DNA from: Anaerostipes hominis (ex Lee et al. 2021)
Lineage (GTDB): Bacteria; Bacillota; Clostridia; Lachnospirales; Lachnospiraceae
DNA: 64,000 nt
Assembly: GCF_002270485.1 (NCBI RefSeq)
Contig: NZ_NQOG01000001.1
Span: forward strand, 310,001 to 374,000
Direction: 5' to 3'
Shown here in pieces: positions 43,331 through 53,148 of the stretch. Made by a program: the position numbers and the translations under genes. The notes under the pieces are model-generated. The model was not told the DNA's origin and searched no databases. It saw only the letters and a program-made list of their open reading frames with translations. Position 1 is the first letter of the stretch, and each line of letters begins with the position of its first letter.

Positions 43331-45709
43331 CTACTCCTTCAGGAAAAATAAAGAATCGTCTCTCTTATCCTTTGCAAACAGATGATAGTACTGGACCATC
43401 CAGTACTCTTTTAAATCCTCCGGCAGGTCATCCAGCGTGTCAATTGTGTGCAGCTGCCTGTTGGCATCCATATACACATGGGATGTGACGACCGGATACT
43501 TTTTGTGCAGTTTTAGCAAGTACTTTTCATATGGTGTCTCATCCAGGTTCAAAGTATTCACAAGGAAGGCTCCCAGATAATTAGGGCTGATATCATTGAC
43601 TGTCTGTTCTTTAATGTCGTAGTTAGCCCAAATGACAAACGGTACCTTTTGTTTTCTCTGTGCACTGCCATTGTTTACTTTATTATAGAATTCAACATCC
43701 AGGCTTGGCTGGTGGTCTCCGAACATGACGATCACTGTGGGTTCTTTTACCTTTTCAAAATAACGGACCAAGTATTCAAAGGCAGAGTCTGATTCTTTCA
43801 CAAGACTGAGATAACGGTCTGCAATCTCATCGCCTTTTCCGTCGGTGATATGAATCTTTTGGTTAAAATTCGTATATCCTTTGTCATATCCCCCGTGATT
43901 CTGCACAGTCACATTAAACATATAATAAGGAGTACTGTCCTTTTCTTTTGCCTTCTCATACTCTTCAATCACTTTTTTGTAGTTTTCTTTATCGGAGATA
44001 AATCTTCTCAGCATCTCCGGTTCCTTAAAGTCCACATCGGAAAGGAAATCGCTGAATCCTAGCAGCGGATACACAACCTCCCGGTTATAGCCGCTGGCCA
44101 GATATGGATGAAGAGCTTTCATTCCCTGGTATCCCTGTTCCTTCAAAGTGGTGGTAAGGCTTCCCAGCTCATCCTTTACCTGATACTGGTATGCTACAGA
44201 TCCCCCCGGAAGAAACGCCATGGAACTGCCCGTCAGAAATTCAAACTCAGAATTGGCCGTCTGACCTCCAAAGCTTGACATGTACATGTTTCCTTTGATT
44301 GTATTTTTCTTCAGGCTGTGATAGAACGGCATATAATCCTGATTGGTCTTAAAATCTCCGAGAACCGACAGATCAGAGAAGGACTCATTCATGACTGCAA
44401 TGACATTCGGAGTCTGTTTTGTCGTCTTTTTCCCGGATACATTGATATTCCGGTTCTCCTCCTCAGCCTTTTTCACATAAGGCTTCATGATCTGCTCCAC
44501 TTTTTCCTCCGAGTAGCCTTCCGGCTTTTCTGCCACTAAGAACTTAAGGCTGGCTGTAAAAATCGCCGCATAGCCGTTTCTCTTACAGCTGACAGATGGG
44601 TTAAACAGCTTGATCTTGATCCCCCATTCCCTCAGACGCTGGGTATTGCTGAACACACTGATATTCACCAGCAGCATTCCCGCAAATACCGCTGCCGGTA
44701 TCAATCTCTGTTTCTTTTTCAGCCCTTTTCCTGCATTCAGCCGGAATAAAACGATCAGAAATCCAAGGATCAGGACTCCATTCCACAGAATCGCCGTGTT
44801 GATGCTGTACTCATAACCTGCTGCCACATTGGCAGCTGTCCGGATCGAAGTAAAATCAATTGGCATGAGATCAATTCCCCGGAAAGAAACTACAAAGTAA
44901 TTAGCCAGCCCCAGCAAAGACACTGTAATGATCGTCAGAAAAGAAGCAATCTTTGTCCGGTTCGTGATCAAAAAGAAAAATGCCAGCAAAAGAATATAGA
45001 CCAGCAGATTGACGCTGCTCTTAAAAACACCAAGATTCCGTATACTGGTCTGATTAAACCGTTCCAGCAGAACAAACGCCAGCACCGGCGTAACAGCAAA
45101 CATAGCCCTGCTCAGGTAAAGATTCCATTTTTCATTGAGCTTATTTGGGATCCACAGAAGAACCTCCAACATCAAGATTGCTCCCAGGAGCATACAAAAC
45201 TTGATGGTATTAAACCCATAATAATGCATAGTGAGATCCGGTCTCCTGGCTGTGATGTTCTGTTCTTTTGGCATATCAACGGCTTTTAAGCTGAGATTAT
45301 AGCTCTCACCCTTTTTAAGCTTTTTATTCACATCGTAGACCGTTCCCTGAATCCCTCTGGCATAGATCCCTTTTCTCATCTCAGAGGCTGGAAAATCTTT
45401 CTTCCACACACTTTTCCCGGATGAATCTTTGATCTCAGCCTGGACATGTCCCTGAGCCGTGTCCCCTTTCGGGTTCAGATAGGTCATCTCAAAATACTTC
45501 AGTTCTCTCTGTGCTGCCGTAAACTCTAGCTTCTTCTCCCAGCCGTCACAAACTACTTCCGTCTCCGGCGAGTCAATCTTGTACGCCTTAAATATATCTC
45601 CCTGAAAAATCTTGTACTGGAATGCCGCAAAAATAAAGTATAGTATAATGACAGCCAATCCGATCCATTGGAAGATATGCTTCTTCTTCTCGTTTTTTCT
45701 CGTTAACAT
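43331..45709 (-). CDS. LTA synthase-like sulfatase-family membrane protein
   Basis: A 792-residue protein. One membrane helix (about 13-31), an extracellular segment (about 35-165), a cluster of about six helices (165-350), then an extracellular sulfatase/alkaline phosphatase-type domain. The nucleophile is Thr in FGGQTANSEFEFLTGSS, the first metal ligand Glu in VIAVMNESFSD, and later ligands in MFGDHQPSLD and NHGGYD. LtaS enzymes polymerise glycerol phosphate from phosphatidylglycerol; related ones transfer phosphoglycerol to glycans. The extra extracellular insertion near the N-terminus is unusual for LtaS, so a transferase role is equally possible. Confidence 0.85.
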   Translation of the reverse strand: MLTRKNEKKKHIFQWIGLAVIILYFIFAAFQYKIFQGDIFKAYKIDSPETEVVCDGWEKKLEFTAAQRELKYFEMTYLNPKGDTAQGHVQAEIKDSSGKSVWKKDFPASEMRKGIYARGIQGTVYDVNKKLKKGESYNLSLKAVDMPKEQNITARRPDLTMHYYGFNTIKFCMLLGAILMLEVLLWIPNKLNEKWNLYLSRAMFAVTPVLAFVLLERFNQTSIRNLGVFKSSVNLLVYILLLAFFFLITNRTKIASFLTIITVSLLGLANYFVVSFRGIDLMPIDFTSIRTAANVAAGYEYSINTAILWNGVLILGFLIVLFRLNAGKGLKKKQRLIPAAVFAGMLLVNISVFSNTQRLREWGIKIKLFNPSVSCKRNGYAAIFTASLKFLVAEKPEGYSEEKVEQIMKPYVKKAEEENRNINVSGKKTTKQTPNVIAVMNESFSDLSVLGDFKTNQDYMPFYHSLKKNTIKGNMYMSSFGGQTANSEFEFLTGSSMAFLPGGSVAYQYQVKDELGSLTTTLKEQGYQGMKALHPYLASGYNREVVYPLLGFSDFLSDVDFKEPEMLRRFISDKENYKKVIEEYEKAKEKDSTPYYMFNVTVQNHGGYDKGYTNFNQKIHITDGKGDEIADRYLSLVKESDSAFEYLVRYFEKVKEPTVIVMFGDHQPSLDVEFYNKVNNGSAQRKQKVPFVIWANYDIKEQTVNDISPNYLGAFLVNTLNLDETPYEKYLLKLHKKYPVVTSHVYMDANRQLHTIDTLDDLPEDLKEYWMVQYYHLFAKDKRDDSLFFLKE

Positions 45710-45732
45710 GCTGTTAAACCTTTCATATAGAT

Positions 45733-45760
45733 AAAAAAGAAGAGTTTCCTCTTCTTTTTT
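45733..45760. terminator. Terminator between two wall-polymer transcription units
   Basis: AAAAAAGAAGAG and CTCTTCTTTTTT pair around TTTC. It overlaps the stop of the upstream TagF-like gene and precedes the LTA-synthase-like gene. Confidence 0.75.
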
Positions 45761-46925
45761 ATTGTCCTGTAATCTTTTTCACGATCTTATCTGCCGCTTT
45801 TCCATCATCCCTGCAGTTAAATTTCTCGTGATAAGCATCGTATTTGTCTTTCCACTGTACTGGATCATAAGTGAGGATGTCTTCGATCAGCTGGTCCGTA
45901 TCCCTTGAAATAGGCCCCGGTACTTCATTGACAAAATCAAAATAGAATCCTCTTAAATTATCTTTATAATCCTCCAGATCATAGGCAAAGAAAAACATCG
46001 GACGTCTTAAAATACTGTAATCAAACATTACAGAAGAATAGTCCGTGATAAGAAGGTCAGACACCAGATAAAGCCATGCAATATCCTTTGTCTCATCAAA
46101 CGTGTAGACAAATCCCTTGTATGGGCTCCAGTCAATGGACTCTGAGACGAGATAATGGTATTTTACGATAAATACATACTCATCTCCCAGTGCTTCTCTG
46201 GCCTTATCAAAATCCAGCTTTGATGCAAACTTATATTTTCCTTTAGAGTGGAACTCATTGTCTCTCCATGTAGGAGCATATAAGATAATCTTCTTATCCA
46301 GAGGAAGACCCAGCTTCTGCCTCATTTTCTGAATGGCTTCCGGATTGTCATCGTTGATCAAAATATCATTTCTTGGATATCCGATTTCCAGGATAGGTTT
46401 ATCTTCAAAAGCAAAACAACTTTTAAATATCTCCGTGGAAAACGGATTCTGTGAGATGAGATAATCCCATAGAGACGTGGCCCTGCGGAACTTATTATGG
46501 TAGCCTTCGATATTCTGGCTTCCGCCCATATCCATCTTATCCATGTCCAGAGCAAGTTTTTTAAGAGGTGTTCCATGCCATGTCTGAATATACATACAGG
46601 AATCTTTTTTCCTCATGTACATAGGCTGCCTGCTGTCAAATACCCAGACTCCGGCCCTCATCAGATACCAGAAATATGGAATATAATTATTTCTTATTTT
46701 TTTGCAGCGGCCCGGGATCTCGATTGTGGTATCAAACAATAACCAGACCAGAGTATACTCTTTATCCAGCCCCTGACGCACCATCTCTTCATATATATAT
46801 CTTGGATTTCCAGAATAATTTCTTCCGTTGCTGCTTTGGAATAGAATGATTTTTTTGCTTGTTGGTATAATATATGTTAATCTTTTGTATATCTCAATTA
46901 TTAATTGTTTGATTTTTTGTTTCAT
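45759..46925 (-). CDS. CDP-glycerol/ribitol phosphotransferase-like protein (copy 2)
   Basis: A 388-residue TagF/TagB-type enzyme: YIQTWHGTPLKKLALDMD with the catalytic His, EIGYPRNDIL, LYAPTWRDNEF, DLLITDYSSVMFDYSILRRP and FFAYDLEDYKDNLRG. It is closer to the glycerol-phosphate transferases of the TagB/TagF group than copy 1 and lies 14 bases after galU. Donor and acceptor are inferred from the family. Confidence 0.9.
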   Translation of the reverse strand: MKQKIKQLIIEIYKRLTYIIPTSKKIILFQSSNGRNYSGNPRYIYEEMVRQGLDKEYTLVWLLFDTTIEIPGRCKKIRNNYIPYFWYLMRAGVWVFDSRQPMYMRKKDSCMYIQTWHGTPLKKLALDMDKMDMGGSQNIEGYHNKFRRATSLWDYLISQNPFSTEIFKSCFAFEDKPILEIGYPRNDILINDDNPEAIQKMRQKLGLPLDKKIILYAPTWRDNEFHSKGKYKFASKLDFDKAREALGDEYVFIVKYHYLVSESIDWSPYKGFVYTFDETKDIAWLYLVSDLLITDYSSVMFDYSILRRPMFFFAYDLEDYKDNLRGFYFDFVNEVPGPISRDTDQLIEDILTYDPVQWKDKYDAYHEKFNCRDDGKAADKIVKKITGQ

Positions 46926-46939
46926 AGTTGTCCACTCTC

Positions 46940-47833
46940 TTATAATTTCTGACTAATTTCTTTTAAATAAGCAGCAACTTGATCATACAGTTCTGGTCTT
47001 TCCAAGGCAAGATCAATAGTCGCTTTTATAAAACCAAACTTGTCACCCACATCATAACGGATACCCTCAAAGTCATATGCATAAACTGCCTGTGTATCTA
47101 TCAGCCGGCAGATAGCATCTGTCAGCTGAATCTCCCCGCCTGCACCGGCTCCCTGGCTTTCCAGCAGTTCAAAGATCTCCGGAGTCAAAACATACCGTCC
47201 AAGCACAGCCATACGGCTCGGAGCATCTTTCTGCTTTGGTTTCTCCACCATGTTATCAAGCTTTACAGCTCGTCCGTCTGCAGGTAGATTTTTATTTGGG
47301 GCCACGATCCCGTATTTGCTTACTTGGTCCTCTGCTACTGTCTGGACACCTACAACAGATGCATGGTGTTTGTTATAAGCCTCTATCAACTGTCCAAGGG
47401 CCGGTTTGCCCCCTTTATTGATTACAACATCATCCCCAAGCAGAACAGCAAAAGGATCATTTCCAATAAATGATTTAGCACATAATACTGCATGCCCGAG
47501 CCCCTTAGGCTCTTTTTGCCTTACATAATAAATATTTGCGAGATTGGATATATCATTAATCATCTTGACTTGGTCCATTTTCCCTGATTCAGCCAAACGT
47601 TCTTCTAATTCGTATGCTTTGTCGAAGTGATTTTCCATACAGTGTTTATTAGAATTTGTAATAATCAAAATCTCCTCAATTCCACTGGATACCGCTTCTT
47701 CGACAATATACTGTACAGTAGGAACATCTACTATCGGAAGCATTTCCTTAGGAATCGCCTTTGTTGCCGGCAAAAACCTAGTACCTAATCCCGCTGCTGG
47801 AATGACAGCCTTTCTCACTTTCTGTGTATTCAT
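46940..47833 (-). CDS. galU: UTP-glucose-1-phosphate uridylyltransferase
   Basis: Start chosen at 47833, preceded by AACAGGAGGG. The 297-residue enzyme makes UDP-glucose for wall glycans and teichoic acid glucosylation. Motifs: AVIPAAGLGTRFLPATKAIPKEMLPIVD (nucleotide loop and Lys), QKEPKGLGHAVLCAK, VLLGDDVVI, MVEKPKQKDAPS and GEIQLTDAI. Length and order are typical of bacterial GalU/GtaB. It is encoded within the teichoic acid operon between tagD and a TagF-type gene. Confidence 0.95.
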   Translation of the reverse strand: MNTQKVRKAVIPAAGLGTRFLPATKAIPKEMLPIVDVPTVQYIVEEAVSSGIEEILIITNSNKHCMENHFDKAYELEERLAESGKMDQVKMINDISNLANIYYVRQKEPKGLGHAVLCAKSFIGNDPFAVLLGDDVVINKGGKPALGQLIEAYNKHHASVVGVQTVAEDQVSKYGIVAPNKNLPADGRAVKLDNMVEKPKQKDAPSRMAVLGRYVLTPEIFELLESQGAGAGGEIQLTDAICRLIDTQAVYAYDFEGIRYDVGDKFGFIKATIDLALERPELYDQVAAYLKEISQKL

Positions 47834-47849
47834 AGAGCCCTCCTGTTTA

Positions 47850-48272
47850 TTACAATTCACTTGATTCTTGTTTCTGCTCTCCCATTAATCCCAGATCTTG
47901 CTTTATTTTTGTGGTAGAAATACCTTCTGTTCTTGGAAGATATACCACATCACAATACTCTTTTAAAAAGTCAAATTTGCCTTCCCAATCATTTCCCATA
48001 ACAAAAGTATCGACATGATATTCCTGAACATCGGAGACTTTTTGTTCCCAATTATTTTCCGGGATTACTAAATCTACATACCTGATAGCTTCCAGAAGCT
48101 TTTTTCTCTCTTCATAACTGAAATAACATTTCTTCTGCTTTTCGTTCCAGTTAAATTCATCCGTAGAAAGAACAACAATCAAATAATCTCCTAATTCTTT
48201 TGCTCTTCTTAATAAATTAATATGTCCTGCATGAAGCAAGTCATAAGTACCATAGGTAATTACCTTTTTCAT
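47850..48272 (-). CDS. tagD: Glycerol-3-phosphate cytidylyltransferase
   Basis: A 140-residue enzyme making CDP-glycerol from CTP and glycerol 3-phosphate. The nucleotidylyltransferase motif GTYDLLHAGHINLL near residue 8, RAKELGDYLIVVLSTDEFN, RVDLVIPE-like YVDLVIPENNW, and TEGISTTKIK near the C-terminus are complete. It supplies the TagF-type transferases in the same operon. AGGAGG lies 9 bases before the ATG. Confidence 0.95.
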   Translation of the reverse strand: MKKVITYGTYDLLHAGHINLLRRAKELGDYLIVVLSTDEFNWNEKQKKCYFSYEERKKLLEAIRYVDLVIPENNWEQKVSDVQEYHVDTFVMGNDWEGKFDFLKEYCDVVYLPRTEGISTTKIKQDLGLMGEQKQESSEL

Positions 48273-48298
48273 TAAGTAAAACCTCCTCTATTTTGGCT

Positions 48299-49045
48299 CT
48301 AATTCGTTTTCTCTTCGTAAATCTTGCTGACTTCCTCTACTGTGCCACTCGCAATAATCTGTCCAGCTTCCAACAGTATGGCCTTATTGCACAATCTCTT
48401 TACCTGTTCTAACGAATGTGATACAAACAATACAGTAACTCCTTTGTCAAACATGTTCATGATCTTCTTTTCGCTCTTTTTTCTAAACTTGGCATCTCCT
48501 ACAGACAATACTTCATCTAAAATCAAGATATCCGGCTCCACCAGTGTTGCTACAGAAAAACCAAGTCTGGTTTTCATTCCTGATGAATAATTTTTTACTG
48601 GGACATCAATAAACTTTTCCAGCTCTGAAAACTGTACAATTTCTTCATATTTTTCATCTAAAAATTTTTTAGAGAAACCTAGTACCGCACCATACAAATA
48701 GATATTTTCTCTTCCTGTATACTGTTGATCAAATCCTGCACCAAGTTCTAATAGGGGTGCAATTTTTCCTTTTGTGGTCACTGTACCTTCCGTCGCTTTC
48801 AGTACTCCGGCGATAACTTTCAGTAAAGTACTTTTACCTGCTCCATTGAGCCCCAAAATGCCCAGGCGATCCCCCTTGTTTAATGTAAAGTTTATATTTT
48901 TCAAGGCCCAAAATTCATTATATTGAAGTTCTCTTTTTAACAATTTAATTACATAATCTTTTAAATCATCAACTTTTTCCTGACTTAAATTAAATTTCAT
49001 TCCGACATTTTCAACTTTAAGGACCTCTTTTTTTTGCTTAGCCAT
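48299..49045 (-). CDS. tagH: Teichoic acid export ABC transporter, ATPase
   Basis: A 248-residue TagH/Wzt-type ATPase: Walker A LGLNGAGKSTLLK, signature KNYSSGMKTRLGFSVA, Walker B PDILILDEVLSVGD and the switch VLFVSHS. The N-terminal KDYVIKLLKREL region is typical of polysaccharide exporters. It lacks the C-terminal extension found in Bacillus TagH. It forms a pair with the permease gene directly before it and moves the finished lipid-linked polymer across the membrane. Confidence 0.93.
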   Translation of the reverse strand: MAKQKKEVLKVENVGMKFNLSQEKVDDLKDYVIKLLKRELQYNEFWALKNINFTLNKGDRLGILGLNGAGKSTLLKVIAGVLKATEGTVTTKGKIAPLLELGAGFDQQYTGRENIYLYGAVLGFSKKFLDEKYEEIVQFSELEKFIDVPVKNYSSGMKTRLGFSVATLVEPDILILDEVLSVGDAKFRKKSEKKIMNMFDKGVTVLFVSHSLEQVKRLCNKAILLEAGQIIASGTVEEVSKIYEEKTN

Positions 49046-49054
49046 AGTATCCTC

Positions 49055-49837
49055 CTAAATGTGTAAAATAAATTCATCCTGCTTCTTGTAGAAGAAATAA
49101 AGACCTATGATTACAGAAAAAACAGCAAACACAGTCGATGCAAGGAGGAAGTGCGTATTCATTGGGCGACCATAGACAGCTTGACGGAAATTATGAATTA
49201 ATAAGTATAGAGGATTACATTTCAGTACAAATTGATATATTCCTGGTTTATTTAATAATTTCTCTGCAGGATAAAAAATTGCTGACGCATACATAATTAA
49301 CATTAATGCAACAGACCATAAGTATTCTAAATCCCTAAAAAACACTGCCATAGTAGATAAAATCATACCCACCCCGAATGCAGTTACCAAAATCAAAACC
49401 AGAGGTACAACAGCCTGCACAAGATATATTGTTGGATATACCTTAAGAACAACAGCAACTGCCACAAGAACAATCAAAGACAGCAGAAAAATAATATAAT
49501 TAAAAAGTACACTGGACAAAGGGTATATATATTTTGGTACATAAACCTTTTTAATCATTCCTGCATTGTTACGTATCGACTTCATTGCCCCGCTCGTCGC
49601 AGAAGAAAAGAAAGTGTACAACAGTCGTCCCGTCAGGATATATACAGGGAAGGTTGGATCTGGATTTCCAAACATTGAACCGAAAACGATTGTCAGCACA
49701 ATCATTGTAAGAAGCGGCTCAAGAAGTGTCCAAAGAATCCCTAAATACGAACGCCTATATTTTAATTTTATACCTTTTTTTACAAGCTCCACTAAAAGAA
49801 ATCTATATTTCTTAAAATTCTCAATATATGTCTTCAC
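49055..49837 (-). CDS. tagG: Teichoic acid export ABC transporter, permease
   Basis: Start chosen at the GTG at 49837, which follows GGGAGAAAAGAAA; an ATG at 49891 overlaps the preceding gene by 32 bases and adds a non-conserved stretch. The 260-residue ABC-2 type permease opens with FLLVELVKKGIKLKYRRSYLGILWTLLEP, a strongly conserved cytoplasmic amphipathic segment, and has six membrane helices. With TagH it exports wall teichoic acid or similar polymer. Confidence 0.88.
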   Translation of the reverse strand: MKTYIENFKKYRFLLVELVKKGIKLKYRRSYLGILWTLLEPLLTMIVLTIVFGSMFGNPDPTFPVYILTGRLLYTFFSSATSGAMKSIRNNAGMIKKVYVPKYIYPLSSVLFNYIIFLLSLIVLVAVAVVLKVYPTIYLVQAVVPLVLILVTAFGVGMILSTMAVFFRDLEYLWSVALMLIMYASAIFYPAEKLLNKPGIYQFVLKCNPLYLLIHNFRQAVYGRPMNTHFLLASTVFAVFSVIIGLYFFYKKQDEFILHI

Positions 49838-49859
49838 TTTCTTTTCTCCCTGACCCAAA

Positions 49860-50885
49860 TCATTTTTTCCATACCATAATAGTCTTTCCAAAAGCTTTCT
49901 GGATATCTAATTCAAATGCCTTTGTCATATCTTTGATCGTATTTACTTCAACGACAGCTCCGACAATATTGCTGAGATAATCCACAATTTCAGGATTCTT
50001 TTCGAAAAGTTCAACTGTCTTAACAAAATCTTTTCTGCCACTTCGGCTGCTGCCAAACATACGCAGACCTTTTTCCAGTATCATTCGAGTCTCCACCGGT
50101 ATCGGATACTCTGATACCCCTAAAATAGAAATAGTGCCTTCTGGATTTATAAAATCTATAATCTGTTGAATCGCCTTCTGAGAGCCGTCCCCTCCTACAC
50201 ATTCAATAGCATGATCAATGGACAGATCATCTGGGATTTCCCGAACAAGATAGGTCTCGTCAACGAATGAAAAGTCATCTAATTTGTCCTGATTTACACC
50301 AAAAACATATAGTTTTGTATCAGGGAACATCGCCTTAAATAATAATGCTGTAATGAATCCTAGATTTCCATCTCCCCAAATACCAACACTTTCACGCCTT
50401 TGATGAGCAATAGAATCAAATCTGCTCAATGCATGTACACTAACAGAAATAATCTCAGTAAACGCTGCAACTGTTTTATCTATATTTTCTGGCAGCCGTA
50501 CAATGCGGTCTCTATCAAGAGCGACATTATCCTGCATGAATCCATCAAAGCCGCTGCCTCTGAATTTGCTGCTGCGTAAATAATTTTCAGATACAATATC
50601 ATCACTTTCCGTTGGGGTATTCGGTACCATAACCACTGCATCTCCAGGCTGAAACTCGCCTTTCGGGTCATAGACCACCTCTCCGATCCCCTCATGAATT
50701 AATGCCATCGGTAATTTTTTAGCTAAAACTTCGGGTGCTCTTTTCCCTTGATAATATCTTTGGTCCGCATTACATATAGATAAATGGGTAGGTCTCACAA
50801 CTACCTGTTCCCCAAATAAATCGATTTCATTAAACTCTACTTCAAAATGACGGGGTGCCGTCAAACGATAAACCGTATTTAGCAT
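49860..50885 (-). CDS. tarJ: Ribulose-5-phosphate reductase (TarJ-like)
   Basis: A 341-residue medium-chain dehydrogenase: RPTHLSICNADQRYYQG with the zinc Cys, MALIHEGIGEVVYDP, VGIWGDGNLGFITALLF as NADPH site, and AIECVGGDGSQKAI. TarJ reduces ribulose 5-phosphate to ribitol 5-phosphate, the substrate of the partner TarI encoded just upstream. The ribosome site lies inside the end of tarI. With TarI it gives CDP-ribitol, so the polymer made here may contain ribitol phosphate. Confidence 0.9.
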   Translation of the reverse strand: MLNTVYRLTAPRHFEVEFNEIDLFGEQVVVRPTHLSICNADQRYYQGKRAPEVLAKKLPMALIHEGIGEVVYDPKGEFQPGDAVVMVPNTPTESDDIVSENYLRSSKFRGSGFDGFMQDNVALDRDRIVRLPENIDKTVAAFTEIISVSVHALSRFDSIAHQRRESVGIWGDGNLGFITALLFKAMFPDTKLYVFGVNQDKLDDFSFVDETYLVREIPDDLSIDHAIECVGGDGSQKAIQQIIDFINPEGTISILGVSEYPIPVETRMILEKGLRMFGSSRSGRKDFVKTVELFEKNPEIVDYLSNIVGAVVEVNTIKDMTKAFELDIQKAFGKTIMVWKK

Positions 50886-50886
50886 A

Positions 50887-51597
50887 TTAGAGATCTCCTT
50901 TAATCATTGTCTCCATCACCTGTAAATCAAAAGGATAAGTTATTTTTGTATTAAATACCTCACCTTCCACAAGATATACTGGTTCTCCCTTTAATACACA
51001 TATCCTACATGCATCAGGAAGAGTTTGTCTCTCTTCTTCCGATAAGGAATTATATAATTTTCTGATCTTTGCTGCCTGAAATGACTGAGGTGTCTGTCCC
51101 TGGCACATTCTTCTTCTATCCGGAATATCAGCAATCATATGGCCTTCTTCAGTTCTTTGTACAATTGTATCCGCTGCTGAAACAACTGTATCACATGCTC
51201 CATATTCCCGTGCTGCCTGTATATTTTCTTCCAGTATTCTATGTGTAACAAAAGGTCTCACTGCGTCATGCGTCACTATGATCGTGTCATCAGTGACACC
51301 ATATTTTTTTTCAATATAGGTTACTGAAGCCATGATTGTTTCATTTCTTGTCTCTCCACCCTCAATAACTATAATTTTCTTATCATTATTCAAATATTTT
51401 TTTACTAAATTCTTTGTATGCCCTATCCATGATGGAGGACATAAAATGATCACTTCATCAAAATTCTTATTTACAAAAAACTTTTCCACCGTATGAATAA
51501 TAACCGGTTTTCCTCCAAGATTTAAATATTGTTTGGGCTTTTCAACATTTCCCATCCTGCTGCCGATTCCACCTGCTAATATGACTCCGAATACCAT
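50887..51597 (-). CDS. tarI: Ribitol-5-phosphate cytidylyltransferase (TarI-like)
   Basis: Start chosen at 51597 with TGAGGTG upstream. The 236-residue enzyme is an IspD/TarI-type cytidylyltransferase: VFGVILAGGIGSRMG, EKPKQYLNLGGKPVIIHTV, IIVTHDAVRPFVTHRIL, RRRMCQGQTPQSF and NTKITYPFDLQVMETMI. The pairing with TarJ identifies it as the ribitol-5-phosphate enzyme rather than IspD. First in the run tarI-tarJ-tagG-tagH-tagD-galU. Confidence 0.92.
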   Translation of the reverse strand: MVFGVILAGGIGSRMGNVEKPKQYLNLGGKPVIIHTVEKFFVNKNFDEVIILCPPSWIGHTKNLVKKYLNNDKKIIVIEGGETRNETIMASVTYIEKKYGVTDDTIIVTHDAVRPFVTHRILEENIQAAREYGACDTVVSAADTIVQRTEEGHMIADIPDRRRMCQGQTPQSFQAAKIRKLYNSLSEEERQTLPDACRICVLKGEPVYLVEGEVFNTKITYPFDLQVMETMIKGDL

Positions 51598-51682
51598 AAT
51601 ACACCTCACATTTTATAATTGAAATTCTATCTAATCTATTCTACCGTAAATCTGCATTTAATTCAACTACTCTTGATGATTC

Positions 51683-53071
51683 CTACCTTTTCAACAATTT
51701 TCTCAAACTGACCGCATATTTTACGGGTTTACTTTCCAGAAGTTCTTTTCTGTACTGAGATTCCTTTTTTTCTCGATTACATTCCCTTTTTAAATCCCGA
51801 AAATCCACTCTTAATTGCTTTTCTCTTATTTCTCTTTCTCGATAATACTTGTCTACCCTGTGAATATTGTCTTCATAGCTGTGCCCATTTAATGTGTCAA
51901 CTGGTGGGGGTAGTTTTACATTGTTTATCCTTTTATCCAAAGGTGCTTCTTTTGGATTCTGCCCATTTTTAAAAATATGTTCAATACCATTTTCCTCGAG
52001 AAACTTTAAATATGCGTGAAAGTTCTTGTCATGATCTTTTAATACGGACTTAAAATCAATCTTCTCTATTAATTCAAAAACATCCTGCCCTGGTCTTAGA
52101 TCTTTTGCGTGGATATGAGGCAGGTGATGAAACTCAGTTAATTCTTTCATTCTGGAGTCATGAGGAATCAGCAAAGCCGGGGTCCCTGCAACAATTGACG
52201 CAATATTACCATGGAGCCTGCCGCCAATACTTAAGTCTACTTTTTCAAGAAAATCAAACCAAGTTTTCGCATTTAAAAAACACCTCACTCTGTTTTCCCT
52301 ATAGACTTCATCCAACATACTATCTGGATAATCCTTTGCATGTTTCTGCTTATGGATGTAAGGCTCTCCTGCAAAAGTCATTTTCAATTCTTGAAGCCTT
52401 TGAGGCAAAAAATAATAGTCCGGTATTTGCCTCATCACATTACGCAAAAACTGATTGACATTGTTTGGTGCTACAACAGAAGCGTTGATCGAAATCCTTG
52501 AATCTGTTGACAATCTCGGCTGTCTGACTGTCAGATCCGCCCCATTGGTATACATGGAAGGGCACCCTATAACTGTAAAGTCTATTTCTTCTCTAAACCC
52601 AAGCTTTTTTAGATATGCTGCGGTAACTTCTCCCCGTATACCAATCTTGGCAGAATGGTCAAGAACTGCTTTAACAAATTCCTTTACCTCTTCATCAAAC
52701 GGAAATTCTCTTGTTATATCAGCATCCATAGGTGCCCTCAATCCGACTCCAACAATGACTACAGGTATTCTAAGCTTACGGATAAGATGTGTTAAATCTT
52801 TAAGAGTATCGACCATATCTAATCGAAAAGCATCTGCAAACGGCATAACATAAGCATCATAGGTTTCGTTGATAAAATCAGCATGAACACTTTTTCTAAG
52901 TCTGTAGCGATTTGGAATTAATTCCTGATGATCTGTGGTCAATGCCCGATAAAAACCATTTAGATAGATTAGATTTCCTGTATTATCTCCTATTGCATTG
53001 TCTAAAATCACTTGTGCTGCATCAAAGTTTTCATATGGAGCCATTCCTGCTCTTGTTAAAATCTGTTTCAT
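51683..53071 (-). CDS. Polysaccharide pyruvyl transferase family protein
   Basis: A 462-residue protein. The family pattern is clear: DNAIGDNTGNLIYLNGFYRAL at the N-terminus, IPVVIVGVGLRAP, AKIGIRGEVTAAYLKKLGF, and SIGGRLHGNIASIVAGTPALLIPHDSRM with the conserved Arg-His. Enzymes of this type add a ketal-linked pyruvate from phosphoenolpyruvate to a wall or capsule sugar. The last 70 residues are a charged coiled coil (YREREIREKQLRVDFRDLKR). It may decorate the polymer made by the neighbours. Confidence 0.85.
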   Translation of the reverse strand: MKQILTRAGMAPYENFDAAQVILDNAIGDNTGNLIYLNGFYRALTTDHQELIPNRYRLRKSVHADFINETYDAYVMPFADAFRLDMVDTLKDLTHLIRKLRIPVVIVGVGLRAPMDADITREFPFDEEVKEFVKAVLDHSAKIGIRGEVTAAYLKKLGFREEIDFTVIGCPSMYTNGADLTVRQPRLSTDSRISINASVVAPNNVNQFLRNVMRQIPDYYFLPQRLQELKMTFAGEPYIHKQKHAKDYPDSMLDEVYRENRVRCFLNAKTWFDFLEKVDLSIGGRLHGNIASIVAGTPALLIPHDSRMKELTEFHHLPHIHAKDLRPGQDVFELIEKIDFKSVLKDHDKNFHAYLKFLEENGIEHIFKNGQNPKEAPLDKRINNVKLPPPVDTLNGHSYEDNIHRVDKYYREREIREKQLRVDFRDLKRECNREKKESQYRKELLESKPVKYAVSLRKLLKR

Positions 53072-53148
53072 TTTCTCCCTCTATTGTTGTCATTTTTCTA
53101 TTGCAAAATAGAGCCATACTCCATACATAAAGTATTGGCCCTAAATCG